A stretch of DNA of 64,000 nt, from NCBI RefSeq assembly GCF_027942865.1, contig NC_134528.1, positions 11,374,086-11,438,085 on the forward strand. Direction: 5' to 3'. Shown piece after piece: positions 10,063 to 23,400 of the stretch. The position numbers and the translations under genes are program-made. Positions within the stretch are counted from its first letter, which is position 1, and each line of letters begins with the position of its first letter. This DNA comes from Odontesthes bonariensis (Eukaryota > Chordata > Actinopteri > Atheriniformes > Atherinopsidae). The notes under the pieces are model-generated. The model was given only the letters and a program-made list of their open reading frames with translations, ran no database searches and had not been told where the DNA came from.

Positions 10063-13000
10063 TCTGACATATTTGTTTTTATTAAATAGCTTTACTGTAA
10101 TAAACAGCCATGTGCGTGTGTTGGCTACCTGAATTAGTCATGTTAAGCTGAAATCATGTGACTGATCATAGCTGGGATAAAAAAAACAAATCACCTGAAA
10201 TGTGGATTTTTATTAAATGTTATTATACCCCAGTGCAGACCACAGCTGTAGAGAGGTTTCATCCATGCGCCACACATGCTGCCACTGTTGAATGTTGATT
10301 TGATGGAGAAGCAGCATGACAGGCGAATGTGGGGGAATGTTTTTTTTTTCTGTTTTTTTGCAGAATGTTAACATGAATCATTGTGATGTGGATCAAAGAA
10401 CAGGAATCACAGTGCACCAGGGACCAAACAAGCATCTGAGCCATCCTCCAGAATCTGCCCTGAGATAAACCTCCAAAGACATCACGCATGTCACTCTATA
10501 AGCTCAGAAAAAGCTGAAAAAATGAAAGGAAAGTAAGAAAAAGGGAAAAGTGCTCAGTGCGATTATTAGGTAATATAAAAGCATTACATACAATATAGTT
10601 TTTGCTGCGTTAGTAATTATCAGAAAAATAATGTAGTAACATCAATATTGAGATGATAGCAGAACCATAAAAAACAGCTGTCTGTTTTCAGTGCTCCCAG
10701 TTGAGCCCTCATCTGCTTCTATCGATCCATAAGTAATTATCTGCTGTCACATGGATGCACACATCCATTGTATATGGAAAAAAAAGAGCATTTCAAATCT
10801 CTTTAGAATTTGACTCCATTACACCTGTTCATGAATGCTTTCTCAAGTAGTTTTAGGGTCGATTTTCCAAAAGCATTTGATAACCTATACTGTACTGTTG
10901 CGCACCTATATCTCACTTATTTCCACTCACTTGTGAGAGCAAAGAAAAGAAAGACATTTTTACAAAATGAACGTGGTCTAATGGCACCGCAATGTGTCGC
11001 TTGTGTTCTCAATATTTGATTTAGGGCAGCATAGTAGATAAGAGGATTTGTGGGGCACTATTTTCAGTGGCCGATTGATATATTTTCTGTTCTAGTTAGT
11101 AATTTAAGTAGGAGGATGGTGCATGTGAGATGGAGTCACAGTATAATGTATTGTTCACCATGATGTGTTTGCACTATATACTGTACATTCTAAAATTCAG
11201 AATCATTGGACAATATTGGGATCATTTTGAGATGTGCAGAAGTAGCACTAAATAGCACCGTCCTGTGGTGTAGTGTGTTTGCTCTGCCTCTTAATGTAAT
11301 ATGGAAACAAGAAACGGAAGAAATGAAAAGAACTCATATCTACACTAAAACCCGATTCTTCATAGCATATTAAGGAATTGAGTCATCACCCAAACCTTCA
11401 CAGCAAAACGTTTCTGTTTTTCAGATCTTATAAAGTGCTGCACAAGTTGTAATGCTATTTCATACATTTGATTTACTTTACAGTTCATTCTGACCAGTTT
11501 TGAAAGCTTAAATACCTTTAAAACCAGAGTAGAATTTAAAATGTTCTGGGTCCAAAAGGGCTGTTTTACTGAAGTTATCAGAAAGCATATCCTCCTTAAC
11601 TTAGAAATAAATTATACATTTGATTCTGCAAGGTAACAGACGCCCATCTTTGATACTTTTCCTCCATGGGTTACACAGTGGACATGACATTATCTGTAGC
11701 TGTCACAAACTGGAAAAAGTCTCATTAGTCCCATGCAGGCGTCAGTTTTTTCATCAGGTCTTTTAATTGAGGAACCGTGTCGATTTTTATCTTCAAACTA
11801 ATTCTGACCAATGTCAGAATGTCAGAAGTCAAAAGCTCAATTTAATTAAATCTATTTCAGTTCGATTCATGATGCACTGCTTTCCATTAATGTGTTGACT
11901 AGTGAGCAAGTTGGTGTCATGTGTGAATTACTCCCCAATGCTTTTCTGTAACATTTTGTGATGCAGTCTGAATAGATCGGACCTGCTGCAGTCACATTAA
12001 TGGACAGAAACCCACAGCAGTGGCAGGTTAATGTGACACATAATAAGCTGTTAGGAGGAATCCAACAGATCCTGTTATGAGATGAATAAATAAATAACTA
12101 CACTGTCCAATGTTGCCCCCTCCTTGGCTTCAAGCACTGTGATTGAACTGCTTTTGCTCTCTGTTTGACTGTATATTTTCAACTGCGTCCATTTTGTTCA
12201 ACTCAATGCTGCGTGTCTTTTTTTTTTTTAGCTCAATATGAATTGTCATTGCAAAACAATGTGTTGTTATGAGAAAACTGTAACCCTAGTAGGACTTGCA
12301 GAGTTTAGTGCTGTGCTGCAGCTTCTCCTCTGACAAACAGCAGTGACTGTGCAGAGACAGTGTCCTCAGGTGAGGTTAACCTCGTGCTTTTTCTTGAGTT
12401 TAACAGCTACACTGTTACTGTCATGCTCTTAAACACTCATGAGTGTAACACTGACTTTTAATAATCATGGAAAAAAGTTATATCTTTGGCTTCTATGTTT
12501 TACATAGCCGCTGTGTGTTTGGCATGCTACAGTAAAGTGTTATGTGACTCTTTAAAGACTTTTACCTTGTATACCTCACTGCACGAAGGGTGAGGAACAT
12601 TAACAGAAAAGTGACCGCTGTCTAAGTGACTGAATGCCATTGGTTTAACAGACCAAAGCCATTAATGTTATGTAGCTCATGTGTGCTATTGAATATCAAA
12701 TCATTGCACAAGTTCTTTCAGGGCGCTTTACCATGACCTCATAACCTTACGGTGTTACAGAGAGAAATCCAACGTTTAGCAAGCTCAAAGTCAGCCTGGA
12801 CTGACTTCCTCAGGTTAAACCATGAGGTCATGCAGACTACACACACAGACAGGCACCCATTGTGGTTGTGCATCTAGTGTCCTCACCTCAACATCAGACA
12901 GGGAAAATCTCCTCAGTGTGTGGTCGCTGTCAGGGCTGCATCTACAAAACCTGATTTCCGTATGCCTTCTAGTGCAGGGTCAGGGAATTTGATTGACTTG

Positions 13001-13385
13001 TGCCTTGACTCACTCTGGCTTCCAGGAAGTCTCCACCATCAATACACATCATCATCACTCGCCGGCTCAGTGTGTGAAAGAGAGTGTGTGTGTGTGTGTG
13101 TGTTGTGTTTGCTCTCTCAACCAGTGCAGCACAGTGTGTCTTTCTATTAAATCACATGGTTCGGCTTTTCCCCCGCATGCCTGCTGCTTGGCCTATTTCC
13201 ATGGTAACTATCCGAAGATGTGGGGACACACATACAAACACATGTGCATACACGCACATGCACACAGAGTCCACATAAACAGCACTTGACGAGGGCTTGC
13301 CACAGCGATTTCAGCTGTGTGTGGCTGTAGGGTGCAGTCAGAGAGAGGATGTGTGATCACACACTCCACACGGGCTCAGCGGGAT

Positions 13386-13410
13386 ACACACACACACACA
13401 CACACACACA
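13386..13410 (+). repeat. (CA)n microsatellite
   Basis: About 12 CA units, with further impure CA/CG alternation around it. Confidence 0.9.
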
Positions 13411-13536
13411 TACGCACACTGTATGCTGAGACAGAAGCTCAGGATGCTGCTCCGTAGAGGAAAAATGGCACACAGTGGCATGCCAGGCAAATCCCTTTAT
13501 AAATCCTCTGCCAATTTGGATTTGTTTGTTAATGGA

Positions 13537-13537
13537 T

Positions 13538-13632
<95 letters not shown>
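13537..13632 (+). repeat. (GATA)n microsatellite, about 24 units
   Basis: Pure GATA/AGAT tetranucleotide run of about 96 bp. The minus-strand frame 13497-13697 over it reads Ser-Ile-Tyr-Leu repeats and is an artefact. Confidence 0.95.
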
Positions 13633-15239
13633 CCCCCTATACTTACATTACGTAACCTCATCATCCCATCTCCCCTATCCCATGTGGCCATCACCATAGC
13701 GACAGCCCACGCTTCTTACCTGCTCGCTGCAGCATCCCTGCGCCCTCTGGCCTTTCGCCAAGGGGGTGCTGTGGCATTAACGCAGCCTGGCTATCGGGTG
13801 AGGGAGCTTTGCCAAAAGTGGGGAAGCTATAGGGGAAGGGAACAAGGAAGGGAGGGTGGAGGGGGCACTGCGGATCTATTAGCTGCTGCCCTGTGGTGTT
13901 ATGTAACTTCATGTACACACACACCCTCACACACATGGTGACAGGGTGACAAATACATGTAGATTGCCTTTTTTAAATCATCACACACTTGCTTAGAAGC
14001 TATGTATGTATAGCAATGCTTGAGCATAGTAATGTCCTTGAGTACAGATTATGAAATGACATAACAGATTTCTCTAAATGGTTCCTGTGTCATATCACTG
14101 ATGAAATGTTGCCCTCGTTGATATTGCACTTATGTGATGATTTACAATATTTGTGGCGCTAAAGCTACAGTACCTTATAGAATTTCTTAAAGCTTTAGCA
14201 GTTGATTTTAGACCACAGGATGGCAGCAAATAATCCAAGCATCTATCAGTGGCGGGGTAATAACAGGAGAAATGTACTTTTCTGATCAGACGTTATGCTG
14301 TTAAGCAAATAATTAAACCAGTGTATATATAACCATACGTTAGCACCACTGAATGGATTTGTATCATAGTGATTCAGACTCGGGTTGAGATAATATCACC
14401 GATGAATGTCAGTTTGACTACCTGAAGATGAAGCAATTCACATTTTAAAGTTCTGTAAAAGCAGCTTCCTAGACAGCAATCAGCTCAATACACCAAGAAA
14501 TCATTATTATTTACTAGTTTTCTTAAAGGTGGAGAAGCAGCTTTCTGTTGTATATAGAGTATCCTCTCCATTTACTTAAAAGAATGATCTGATATTTCTT
14601 TGCAGTTTGAGAAAATACATCTTAAAATCTCTGACAGTTATATGGCAATAATGTAAATTTTCTTCAAGCGACAAAACAACCCATCACAGGAGGGCATAAT
14701 TCCTGTAGAGCCAGTCTATTACCAACCACGTCACTGGCTTAAAAAGGTGTCATGGCTAATATGTTAGCAAACTGAAACACTTAGCGGAGTAGTGGACCTA
14801 CAGCTGAATTCAAGCCATTCATTTGTTTAATGGCAAAAACTGACATTCGTGCTTTTTTTTCTTTATCTTATTTCTTGTTCGCTTGTAAATTCTGACAAAG
14901 CACGTGAGGCTCTGAAGCTGCAAAATATTCAACTACTACAAGTAGGGTTAGCAAGTAGCCAGTTAGCAACTGGTTGTTCTGACCTGTCTGACCAGGCCAA
15001 TGCTTGGACCTAACAATTTGAATTAATGTATTCAGTATACAGTACATCATAGGATACACTTTGCTGTAGTGTTTTAAAGTCCTAATAATATGAAATAAAA
15101 TTTTATATGGTTTGTATTATAATTTTTAGATGATATCAACAATATATTCTCTATACATTTTTCCCAACAAAGACAGGGAGTTATTTAATTGGTATTTTTC
15201 ATTATATTTGAAAGTTTGTCATTTCCTAATGAAAAAATT

Positions 15240-15775
15240 ATACAACCCCAACAGAATGCAATTTGCAGTTCTCATAAACCAATATTTTATTCAGAACAGA
15301 ACATGGAAACCCTATAAAATGTTAAGTCCGGATGAAGTGGCATCCATAATTCTCAAGAATTGAAAATTGCCATTCGTTCAACCACATAACAGTTTTCCAC
15401 TTTGCCCCAATCCATTTTATATGAGCTTTGGTCGAGGGAAGATGGCAGTGCTTCTGATTCATGTTCACATATGGCTTCTTATTTGCATGACAGAGCTTTA
15501 ACCTGCATTTACAGTGAATTATGTTGACAGACAGGGATTTCTGGAAGTATTCTTGAGCCTATACAGTGATTTCCATGACACCCTTTGTTGCCCCTGTCCC
15601 AACTTGTTTAGACATGTTGCTGCCATCAAATTTAAGATTAGCTAATATCTTTCATGAAAAAGTAAAGTTTTCTATGCTTTGTTGTGAATAAAGTATTGTT
15701 TATGAGATTTTAAAGTCATTGCATTTAGTTTTTATTGGAATTTTACACTGCGTCATAACGTTTTTAGTAATTCCA
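15240..15775 (-). mobile_element. Internally deleted ISRm11-like Tc1/mariner element
   Basis: The left end (acaaccccaacagaatgcaattt) and right end (gtttttattggaattttacactgcgtcataac) resemble opposite terminal repeats of one fish family. Between them is minus-strand transposase debris (ccactttgccccaatccattttatatgagc, gagctttaacctgcatttacag). At about 535 bp it is far shorter than an intact Tc1/mariner element. Confidence 0.7.
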
Positions 15776-15936
15776 AATCAACTTCTCTTATGCTGTAGTT
15801 ATATCAAAGGTTATTCATTTAACTCCAAAACACATTAAATTTGTTGCTTTTTAGTACAGATGATAGTTTGAACTTGCTAAATGTGGTGGTTGCTAGATGT
15901 TCTTAATGCTAACGGGTTCGCCTTTGTGTCTTTCAG

Positions 15937-16381
15937 ACAAAGTGAAAGAGGAGAAGAAGAAAGCACCGGAGTCCCCACATGGGAGCAGCAGTACTGTCTA
16001 ATCCACTTCTATCTGACAGAATCAGCAAAAATACGCTTTGGAAACACTCTCATGACTTCAAACACAGACTTTTAAGTCCACGGAGCTAAAAACAGAAAAA
16101 CAGAAAGCCAACTGGCTCTTACAAGTGAACAGATTTTAAAGTAAAAACACGGCAGAAGAGGGGGAGGGTTGTATGGGCACCAAATCTCCAACTAAGACAC
16201 GCCGCATCTCCTCAGACCACAACTGCCTCCTCCCTCCTCTTCATCCTTCCATTTCCTCCTCCTCAACTCTTTTCTCATCCTCCCTCTTTCTCGCCCATGG
16301 GAGTGACATAGAGGCAGTCACTTGGTCTTCTGCCCCGCCCCTTCTCCGCCTTGCCGTGGAAACGGGAGCGTCCAGGTAGTG
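15937..16381 (+). other. usp54: usp54 5'UTR part of first coding exon
   Basis: The acceptor is cctttgtgtctttcag|ACAAAG. The 445-base leader contains several upstream ATGs: 15979 (about 36 codons), 16052 (7 codons), 16173 (68 codons, stop 16377-16379) and 16297 (4 codons). In the frame of the main start the nearest upstream stop is TGA 16304-16306, and no ATG lies between it and 16382. Confidence 0.7.
16173..16379 (+). CDS. Upstream ORF in usp54 leader (68 codons)
   Basis: This frame runs from ATG 16173 to TAG 16377-16379, two bases before the usp54 ATG. The translation is Ser/Pro/Leu-rich with no recognisable domain. It is most simply a regulatory uORF that would need reinitiation for usp54 translation. 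It may also be chance. Confidence 0.35.
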   Translation: MGTKSPTKTRRISSDHNCLLPPLHPSISSSSTLFSSSLFLAHGSDIEAVTWSSAPPLLRLAVETGASR

Positions 16382-16537
16382 ATGTCGTGGAAGAGGAACT
16401 ACTTTGCATCGGGTGGCGGAGCGGCTGGCGTGGTGCAGGGGCTGGTGACCCCAAGAACCATGACCTCTATCGCACCGAGCAAAGGTTTGAGCAACGAACC
16501 GGGACAGAACAGCTGCTTCCTCAACAGTGCTCTGCAG
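16382..16537 (+). CDS. usp54: usp54 coding exon 1: start and Cys box
   Basis: Encodes residues 1-52, beginning MSWKRNYF and ending [13 protein letters not shown] 16382 is chosen because it is the first in-frame Met after TGA 16304-16306 and the MSWKRNYF start matches the family. Cys45 is the predicted nucleophile. The donor is CTGCAG|gtcagt, phase 0. Confidence 0.95.
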
Positions 16538-17385
16538 GTCAGTTGGATAGACTCACAAATACAGGGCAGACAGAAAACATTAGGAAATGAATAGGATTTT
16601 TCTTGACCAGCCAAGTTAGTCACCTGATCTCAATCCACTGCTTGGGTCAGTTATTTTTAGTTGGGTGCAGTTAGACACCAATTTCTGCAAGAAGATGAAA
16701 AATTGGATCATAATGTGGTTTAAAGTCTCTGTTTGGATACCTTTAGAACAGAAGCAGCAAAAAGAGCATAATTAGTGTTGTCTCCTGTTTGTCGGCCCTC
16801 AGTCAAAAATCTTTAAAATATGACTTCTTTACGTTTCATCTAACTTTTTAATAAAAATAGAGCTTATATATATATATATACATATATATATATAAAGAAT
16901 CACTGAGTGGGTAGTAACATATTTATTCTCACTAGAAATACAAAAAATACAGGTTATTACAGACGGAAATGTGCAATTTAAAGTTCTGCAACTGAGTTTT
17001 CTGTGACAAACTTCATACTTAGAAATTAAGTTTCATCTTTACAATGTAGAATTCTTTGGTATTATTACCAAAAATAGCTAGATTCATTGTGTATTGTCTA
17101 TATTTGATTGATTTGCATACGCAAACACACAATAGCCCTTACCATCCATGCCTCACTCTGCAGTAAATTGCAATCAAGACATCACAGGAGTGAGATTAGC
17201 ACCATATTAATGGGTGTTTGCGGGTTTTGGTGAGTTTTGGCATGAGTGCTTGTCTGACCTCTGTGTGGACTTCCAGTGTGTTTGGGAAGATGCCTACACT
17301 GCGCTGCTACTGCTGCATCTCCTTTTCCTCTTCACACACACGCACTCACAAAGACTCTCCTCCCTCCTCCCAAGACATCCAGTTG

Positions 17386-17450
<65 letters not shown>

Positions 17451-20400
17451 CATAAATGCCTCTTGACTACTTCACTTGAAAGAGGGAGAGGGGAGGAAGG
17501 GAGAGAGGTTAGAGTAAGCTGGAAAGGGAGGGGGTGTTTGGGCAGAGGCTTAGGGAGAGTCGAGGAGAACAGAAGTATAGATGCAAAGAGGAAAAGTTGC
17601 AGAGGGAGGAGAAGAAAAGAAACAGGGATGAGGAGTATACAGTATGAAAAATCCGAGGAGAAGACTCAAGGAGATACTGCGAGGAGAAAGAGAGGAATTA
17701 AAGAGTCCAGTAAGGTAAGGGAATTAATCGAGTGTTTGTGAAAAGAGAAAGAGGAGAGATAGAGGGTAGACGAGGGGAGGAAAAAGTAGAGAGAATGAAA
17801 AGACAAAGTGAAGGACATGAAGTTTTCTTGTAAGATGAAGAATCTGCCTCAACAAAGGTATACGAAGCAGCTCCAGTGGTGAAAGAAGTGGGCCACCTCA
17901 AGGACACATGTACACAGTCATGCACACACAGACGGGACGGGTGTTTAGCAGGACACAGATAAGCGAGGATAAACTGAGAGAAAAAACTGAGCTGCTTTTG
18001 GCAGGACATTTCTGTGTGTGTGTGTTCATGTGTGCATGATGTATCTGCTCGTATTATCTGTGTGTGTTTGCGTTTGGGTTTGGCACGAGTGGTAAGGTTC
18101 CAAAGTTTAAAGCTTGGACAGACTTTATTTTGAGGATTTGGTTTGTTCATTTTTGCTTTAAAATTGAAAACATACACAAGCCACATGTTAAATTGTGTTA
18201 ACACTCATTTTTTAAATGTGAAAATTGCTTGATTTGTCTGAGCAACAGTCATAAACTGAAATATGTTCCATTTATAAAGTTTTCTTTGGCATCTCCCAAC
18301 ACAAAATATTTTGGTATTTGCCTTTATGAATCAGTTTATGATCATAAAAATGACGGCATTAACTCATAGCATAAAAGCTCTGCTCTGCTCACCACTCTAT
18401 AACTAGCGAACAAATAGGTAGGTATAACACTCTCCTGCCCCTCAGTTATTACCCCCCTTTGGCCAGGAAGTTAACCCAGTGCTGCTGCAGTGGAGCTGCT
18501 GTGTGGCAGCAGCAGCATCAGCAGCAGCATCAGCATCAGCAGAGATGTTCGTTCTGTGAGAATTTGTGTAATAAGAGAGAGGAGAGGTGCTGTGAGGTAA
18601 AGTGTTTATACGCGCTCAGCAACTTTTCAAAACACAGGTAAAAATAAAATAGGCAACTGAGGTATAGAATAGACTGGCTTTGAGTTCACGCATCAGGCAG
18701 CAGCGTGTGTGTTTGTGGATGTTCGTGTCTGCGTCTTGTAGCAGTACGGTTAAGCAATATCTCAATCATTTTCCTTCTTTCATGAAAACTGATGATCAGA
18801 GACATCCGTGCTTCCTGTAGAGTTCTGCCATTAGAAGTTAAATGTAATTTAGATCATTAAAAGTTTAAAAACTGTATTGACGAACACATCTTCTCGTGAT
18901 GTGCCTACACTGGCTTTTCAACAACTGTATTGATAAAGTCATGGGAGATATTCTTTTATTGATTCTGTGTTGGATTGTGAGAAGTAATTTATGCAAAGCT
19001 GCAGTCTCCTGCAGTGTGGATCAGTACTAGAGAGTGTAAGTAAATTTCCACTATGTGACAAAGCAAAACAGTTCAGAGTTACATTGGGTTAAACTTCTGT
19101 GGTTTATTTCAGGGCTAGTTACTGAGCACACATCCTATAATTATGTCCACTTTATGCTGTAGAGGGTTGGATCTGCCGACATTGAGAAAGACGCAGGGTT
19201 CAACATGAACAGTCAATCACAGCGCTCGCACAGAGACAGACTACCATGCAGGCTTACCCCTACCATTAAGAATTGATTGACGTGGACATATTTTGATCAG
19301 AACTCATTTTAGCAGGCTTCCAGTTATAGAGTGGCGCTGCATTGGAATCAACATCAATTTTCTGGCAAACTGTCTCATTCTGTGAAGTCTGCTTTATTGT
19401 GTCCATTAAGAGGCTTACATTAGAGCTTCCCAAAATGTTTAGTATTAAAGGGGAAAACTAACTGCAGAATCACCTTGTTTATGTTCTTTATGTCCGACCT
19501 TGTGCTGCAGTCTGGAGCTCACAGCTAATTTAGGATGAAAAGTATCACGAGAAAAGAAAACAAAAAGAAAATGTATTACAAAAGACTAAAAATCCATACA
19601 ATTCTACGTAAATATGAGTAAAATGGTCTTGTAAAACTACTATGTTTTGATGAAAGAATTCAAGGTGAGAGATTAATTTGGAGGTCAGTTTATGATCAGA
19701 TTTGAGAAGATCAAATGCAGGAAAGAGCAGGCAGGTTTGATTTGCCAAAATAGGAAATCGTGTGAAATGATCATGCTCTACTTATGGCTGAATTCCATTT
19801 AGATGTGCCAATTTGCCTGCTCACTGTCGTGGCTTACTGAGACTCGTAACGTGCATATCTTACCATGGCACAAGATCTCTGCAGTGAAAAGTGACAGAGA
19901 GAGATAACAGAGAACAAAATAAACTGAATAATAAAGGACCCTGCTGCTACAATGCCAACGGTAATGTGTGATAAACAAAAAACACAGAAATAGAGATGCT
20001 GTGGTAATAGGAGACCAGAACAGGAGGAAGTGGGGACATGGAGGGCAGGGATCACCTACTGAGAGCAGCGTGAGGCAGGTGGTGCCGAGTTATTCACATT
20101 ATAAAGACCTGCTTAATGACTTCACTGAAGGGCTTGTTTGAATGTGATTGGTGGAAAAGTGGCATCAGTCGATTTGAAGCAGCTGTGTCTGTAATTCTCT
20201 TCATGACTGTTTACTGAAAAGATCGAAAATGTCTGTTTTCACTCCTTTAAAGTTTTGTGGTGGTGTTTGTTTATTTATTTTTTATTTTTTTAGTATTTTG
20301 TTTTGACCATTTATGTAAAAACATCAGTCACTAAATTATTCATAACTGATGTCTCTAGTTGTGTTTTACAGAGAAACCTACAGAACATTTCATCAGTAGT

Positions 20401-23400
20401 AATCTTTGAACAAAATTCTTTAACCTTTACATCCTCAGACCATGACTGAAATACAGCTTAAAATAGTCACACAAAGGAATAGAAATAAGTCAATTAGTCA
20501 GTAGAATTTTACTAAACATTTATTTAAACTGAGTGTTGTTGAGATCAACACCTTATTTTCTATAAAGGTTTGGAAAATAAGATACGCAGACATAACATGC
20601 ACTAGATTATACAAAGAAGTTGTCATACACGTAGACCCACTAAAGCCGCTTTTCACAGTGTATGAAAAACCCACAAACATCTGGCTTTTGTTTTCATTTG
20701 AAAAAGGTTCGACCAGCATTTATTCCAGGGTCAGTGGAGGAGGTATAACTCACCACCAGCTGCATTCAGCATTAATGGAAATGTGACGACATGGTGACAC
20801 GCTAAATCTTGTTGGAATTGAATTTTGTATATTTTTTCGTGACACCCCGCACAACTCTCAAAGTGTTTTCCATCCATGCAACCACGTCTTGTGGCAGTTG
20901 CAGATGGAGCACGAGTGGTTAGTCCTGTAAGTTAAAAAAGACATTTCTAGGTCATGGTGTGTTCTCCAGTGGTCTAAATCTAACCAAACGGAGTGAAAAT
21001 GAGAGTGACTAGAAAGTGAAAACAAATGAATGGAAGTGTAAAACTAATGTAGTCTGAAAATTACTGGTCCCTACAGGAGAACCTCAGCATTAAACTGTCC
21101 ATGTGATGCTTATATTTTATACGTTATTTTTATATTAGATTTTTCATGTCCATATAAAGTAAATAAATGAACAAAATTGAAAAATAAATACAAATTAGCG
21201 GATTTACTGAAACCTCCTTTTTGAGCAGTGCTGAAACCTCATTCAGTCGTCGTTGAGCTTAACAAGACGGAAGAATAAAATATCTAAAACAATAACCAAC
21301 ATGATAAGGTCACTGATCTAATGCTGCTTTCTAAATAGTGCATTGTGCATACTTTGTTTTACAGGCTACACAGAGCTTTGTCTGTCACACACAGCAATGT
21401 TCAGTAGCCACTGACTGCTCTCCTTCCTGAGCTACAGTAACCCAGGGCCAGAGCCAACGTGTGGACAGGGCCACCTACCCTCTTAGACCATCTTGGAAGT
21501 CTTGGTTTATCATTAAATCACTCAGACTTCATTTGTGTAACACTTGATACGAAGTGAATGTTACACAATTTGCTTTATAGATTGTAAAGCAAAAACAATA
21601 AAAAGAAGCATTAAAACCAATATTTCCAAACACTGTGCTCCACCCCCTCCAATCAATCTCCAAGCCCGAAGCAATAAATGTGGGCCGAATCAAAAACAAA
21701 CAACGCAATACAGGGGACTAAAGAACTGAGTAAACACAATTTTATTATATTATTTAGTTCTCATAAATCTTGTATATTTGCTACGAGGAAACACCAGGGG
21801 CAGACAAAGCCATTCAAATATTGTTGAAGTCTAAAATGAAAAATGAACAGACCATAAACTAGCCAAATCACATCAAATAAAAAGAAAAACACATTTTATT
21901 TATGCGCTACATTAGGAAAGAAATGAATAGACAAACCACACAGTAAAACAAGTAAATGAAAATGAACATATAGAATGAATAGAATTAATTTGCAGACCAG
22001 CCAAAGAAATACAATAAAAATGAACCCATACACACGGAAGTCAAGCTAGCTAAGATTCACGAATCAAACAATGAATGAATAAAAAGAATTGAGCTAAGCA
22101 ATTCTTACACTTAATTCTTTTATGTGGTCTAAATGGAAAATTTTCGTGATTTTTTTTTATCAGCAATTCAGAAAACTTAACATCAGAATCAACCAAGGGT
22201 TACACAAACGTGGAGTCCTTCTCCAGGGCAGTCATGCCTGCATATGTAAAGAATGATGATTAAAAAAAAACAAATCACCAACAGCTGTGGGCCAGAAAAA
22301 CAATAATATGGTAGTTTTCTGAGCCACTTCGATGAGAGCGATGGTCTCAGCCTGGACACCCCATAAACATTTCCAGAATCTACCAGTGAAGCTGCTCCTC
22401 CATTTTCTAACCCTGAGTTTGTTCCAAAACAAAGAAAAGGCAAACGTGTGCTGCAAATGGGCATGGAGTCATTGGTCTTTTAATGGGACTAACCAATTAC
22501 AAGAAAAGATTACCTATGCGAGTTTTGGTGTGACAATAAACCAAAACAAGAATAGATTAAGTTTGTAATGGATTTAAAGCTTGAGTTAGTAGAGCTTTAA
22601 AGGCAGGTTGTTGATATTGAACTAAAGTTTATACATGCAGATACAGTACCTGTCAAAAATCTGAACGCACCCACTCATTAAGAAAAGAATATGTAGGCGT
22701 GCTCAAACTTTTAGCCATCACTATATATGGTGTTAACCCACTTCTGGGCTGGAAGAGTCACCACATGAATACCTGAAAGAGAGAATGTATTTTATCTGCA
22801 GCTTATCATGTTGCATTGTCTCATGCAATCTGCGTAGTCTTTAGTTTACTGAGTGACGTAATTGCCGACTGATTTAAAGCAATGCTTTAATGGCTTATCT
22901 ACTTGTTAAAGTGTAGCATTTTTTAAGAGAAGGGCTAAAGGAAGGACTTAGGGAAGGAATGAACCCTGCTTTGTTGTTCTCTTGCTCCAGACTCGTCAAA
23001 ACTGTTCCGTATCAAATATAACCTGTCAAACATGAACTGATGGGCCGCCTTCTATTACACATATAGATAGTTTCTTATGTTTGACTTATATGACCGTTTC
23101 AGTTGGAGGACTTGTTGGTACAGAGGCTCCTGCAGTGTCTCCTCTGATCCTAAGCCAAGGAGAGAAAATTAGTAAAGTAAAAAAAAAAGGAGGGGGAGGG
23201 AAACAAATGGCGCTAATGATCGAAGAGCAGAGAGAGACAGAGAGAAGGAAATAGAGGGATGTTATTAGAGTAGGAGAAAAGAGCTGGATAGATGCTGATA
23301 AAGAGGGATGGGTATGGAGAGAGTGTGCCCTCCTTGTGGCTGCTGCAGTGCTGTGCAGGGAGCCAATTCATCACGACCAAACAAACTACAGAGAGAGGCG

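Larger units (their letters stand above)
5671..15936 (+). other. usp54 putative intron 1 (5'UTR intron)
   Basis: Inferred intron of about 10.3 kb from gtgagt at 5671 to tttcag at 15931-15936. It holds a poly-A run (6382-6418), pyrimidine-rich sequence with CTTTC repeats (about 7630-7800), a poly-T tract (8558-8574), a Tc1 remnant (about 9190-9490), an L2 tail (9895-10062), a CA repeat (13386-13410), a GATA microsatellite (13537-13632) and an ISRm11-like element (15240-15775). No coding exon is supported inside it. Confidence 0.55.

Noticed and set aside
13497..13697. Minus-strand frame of Ser-Ile-Tyr-Leu repeats
   Set aside because: Translation of the GATA microsatellite.
17214..17741. Plus-strand frame of 175 codons
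   Set aside because: Built on a CA microsatellite and purine-rich sequence; no recognisable protein.
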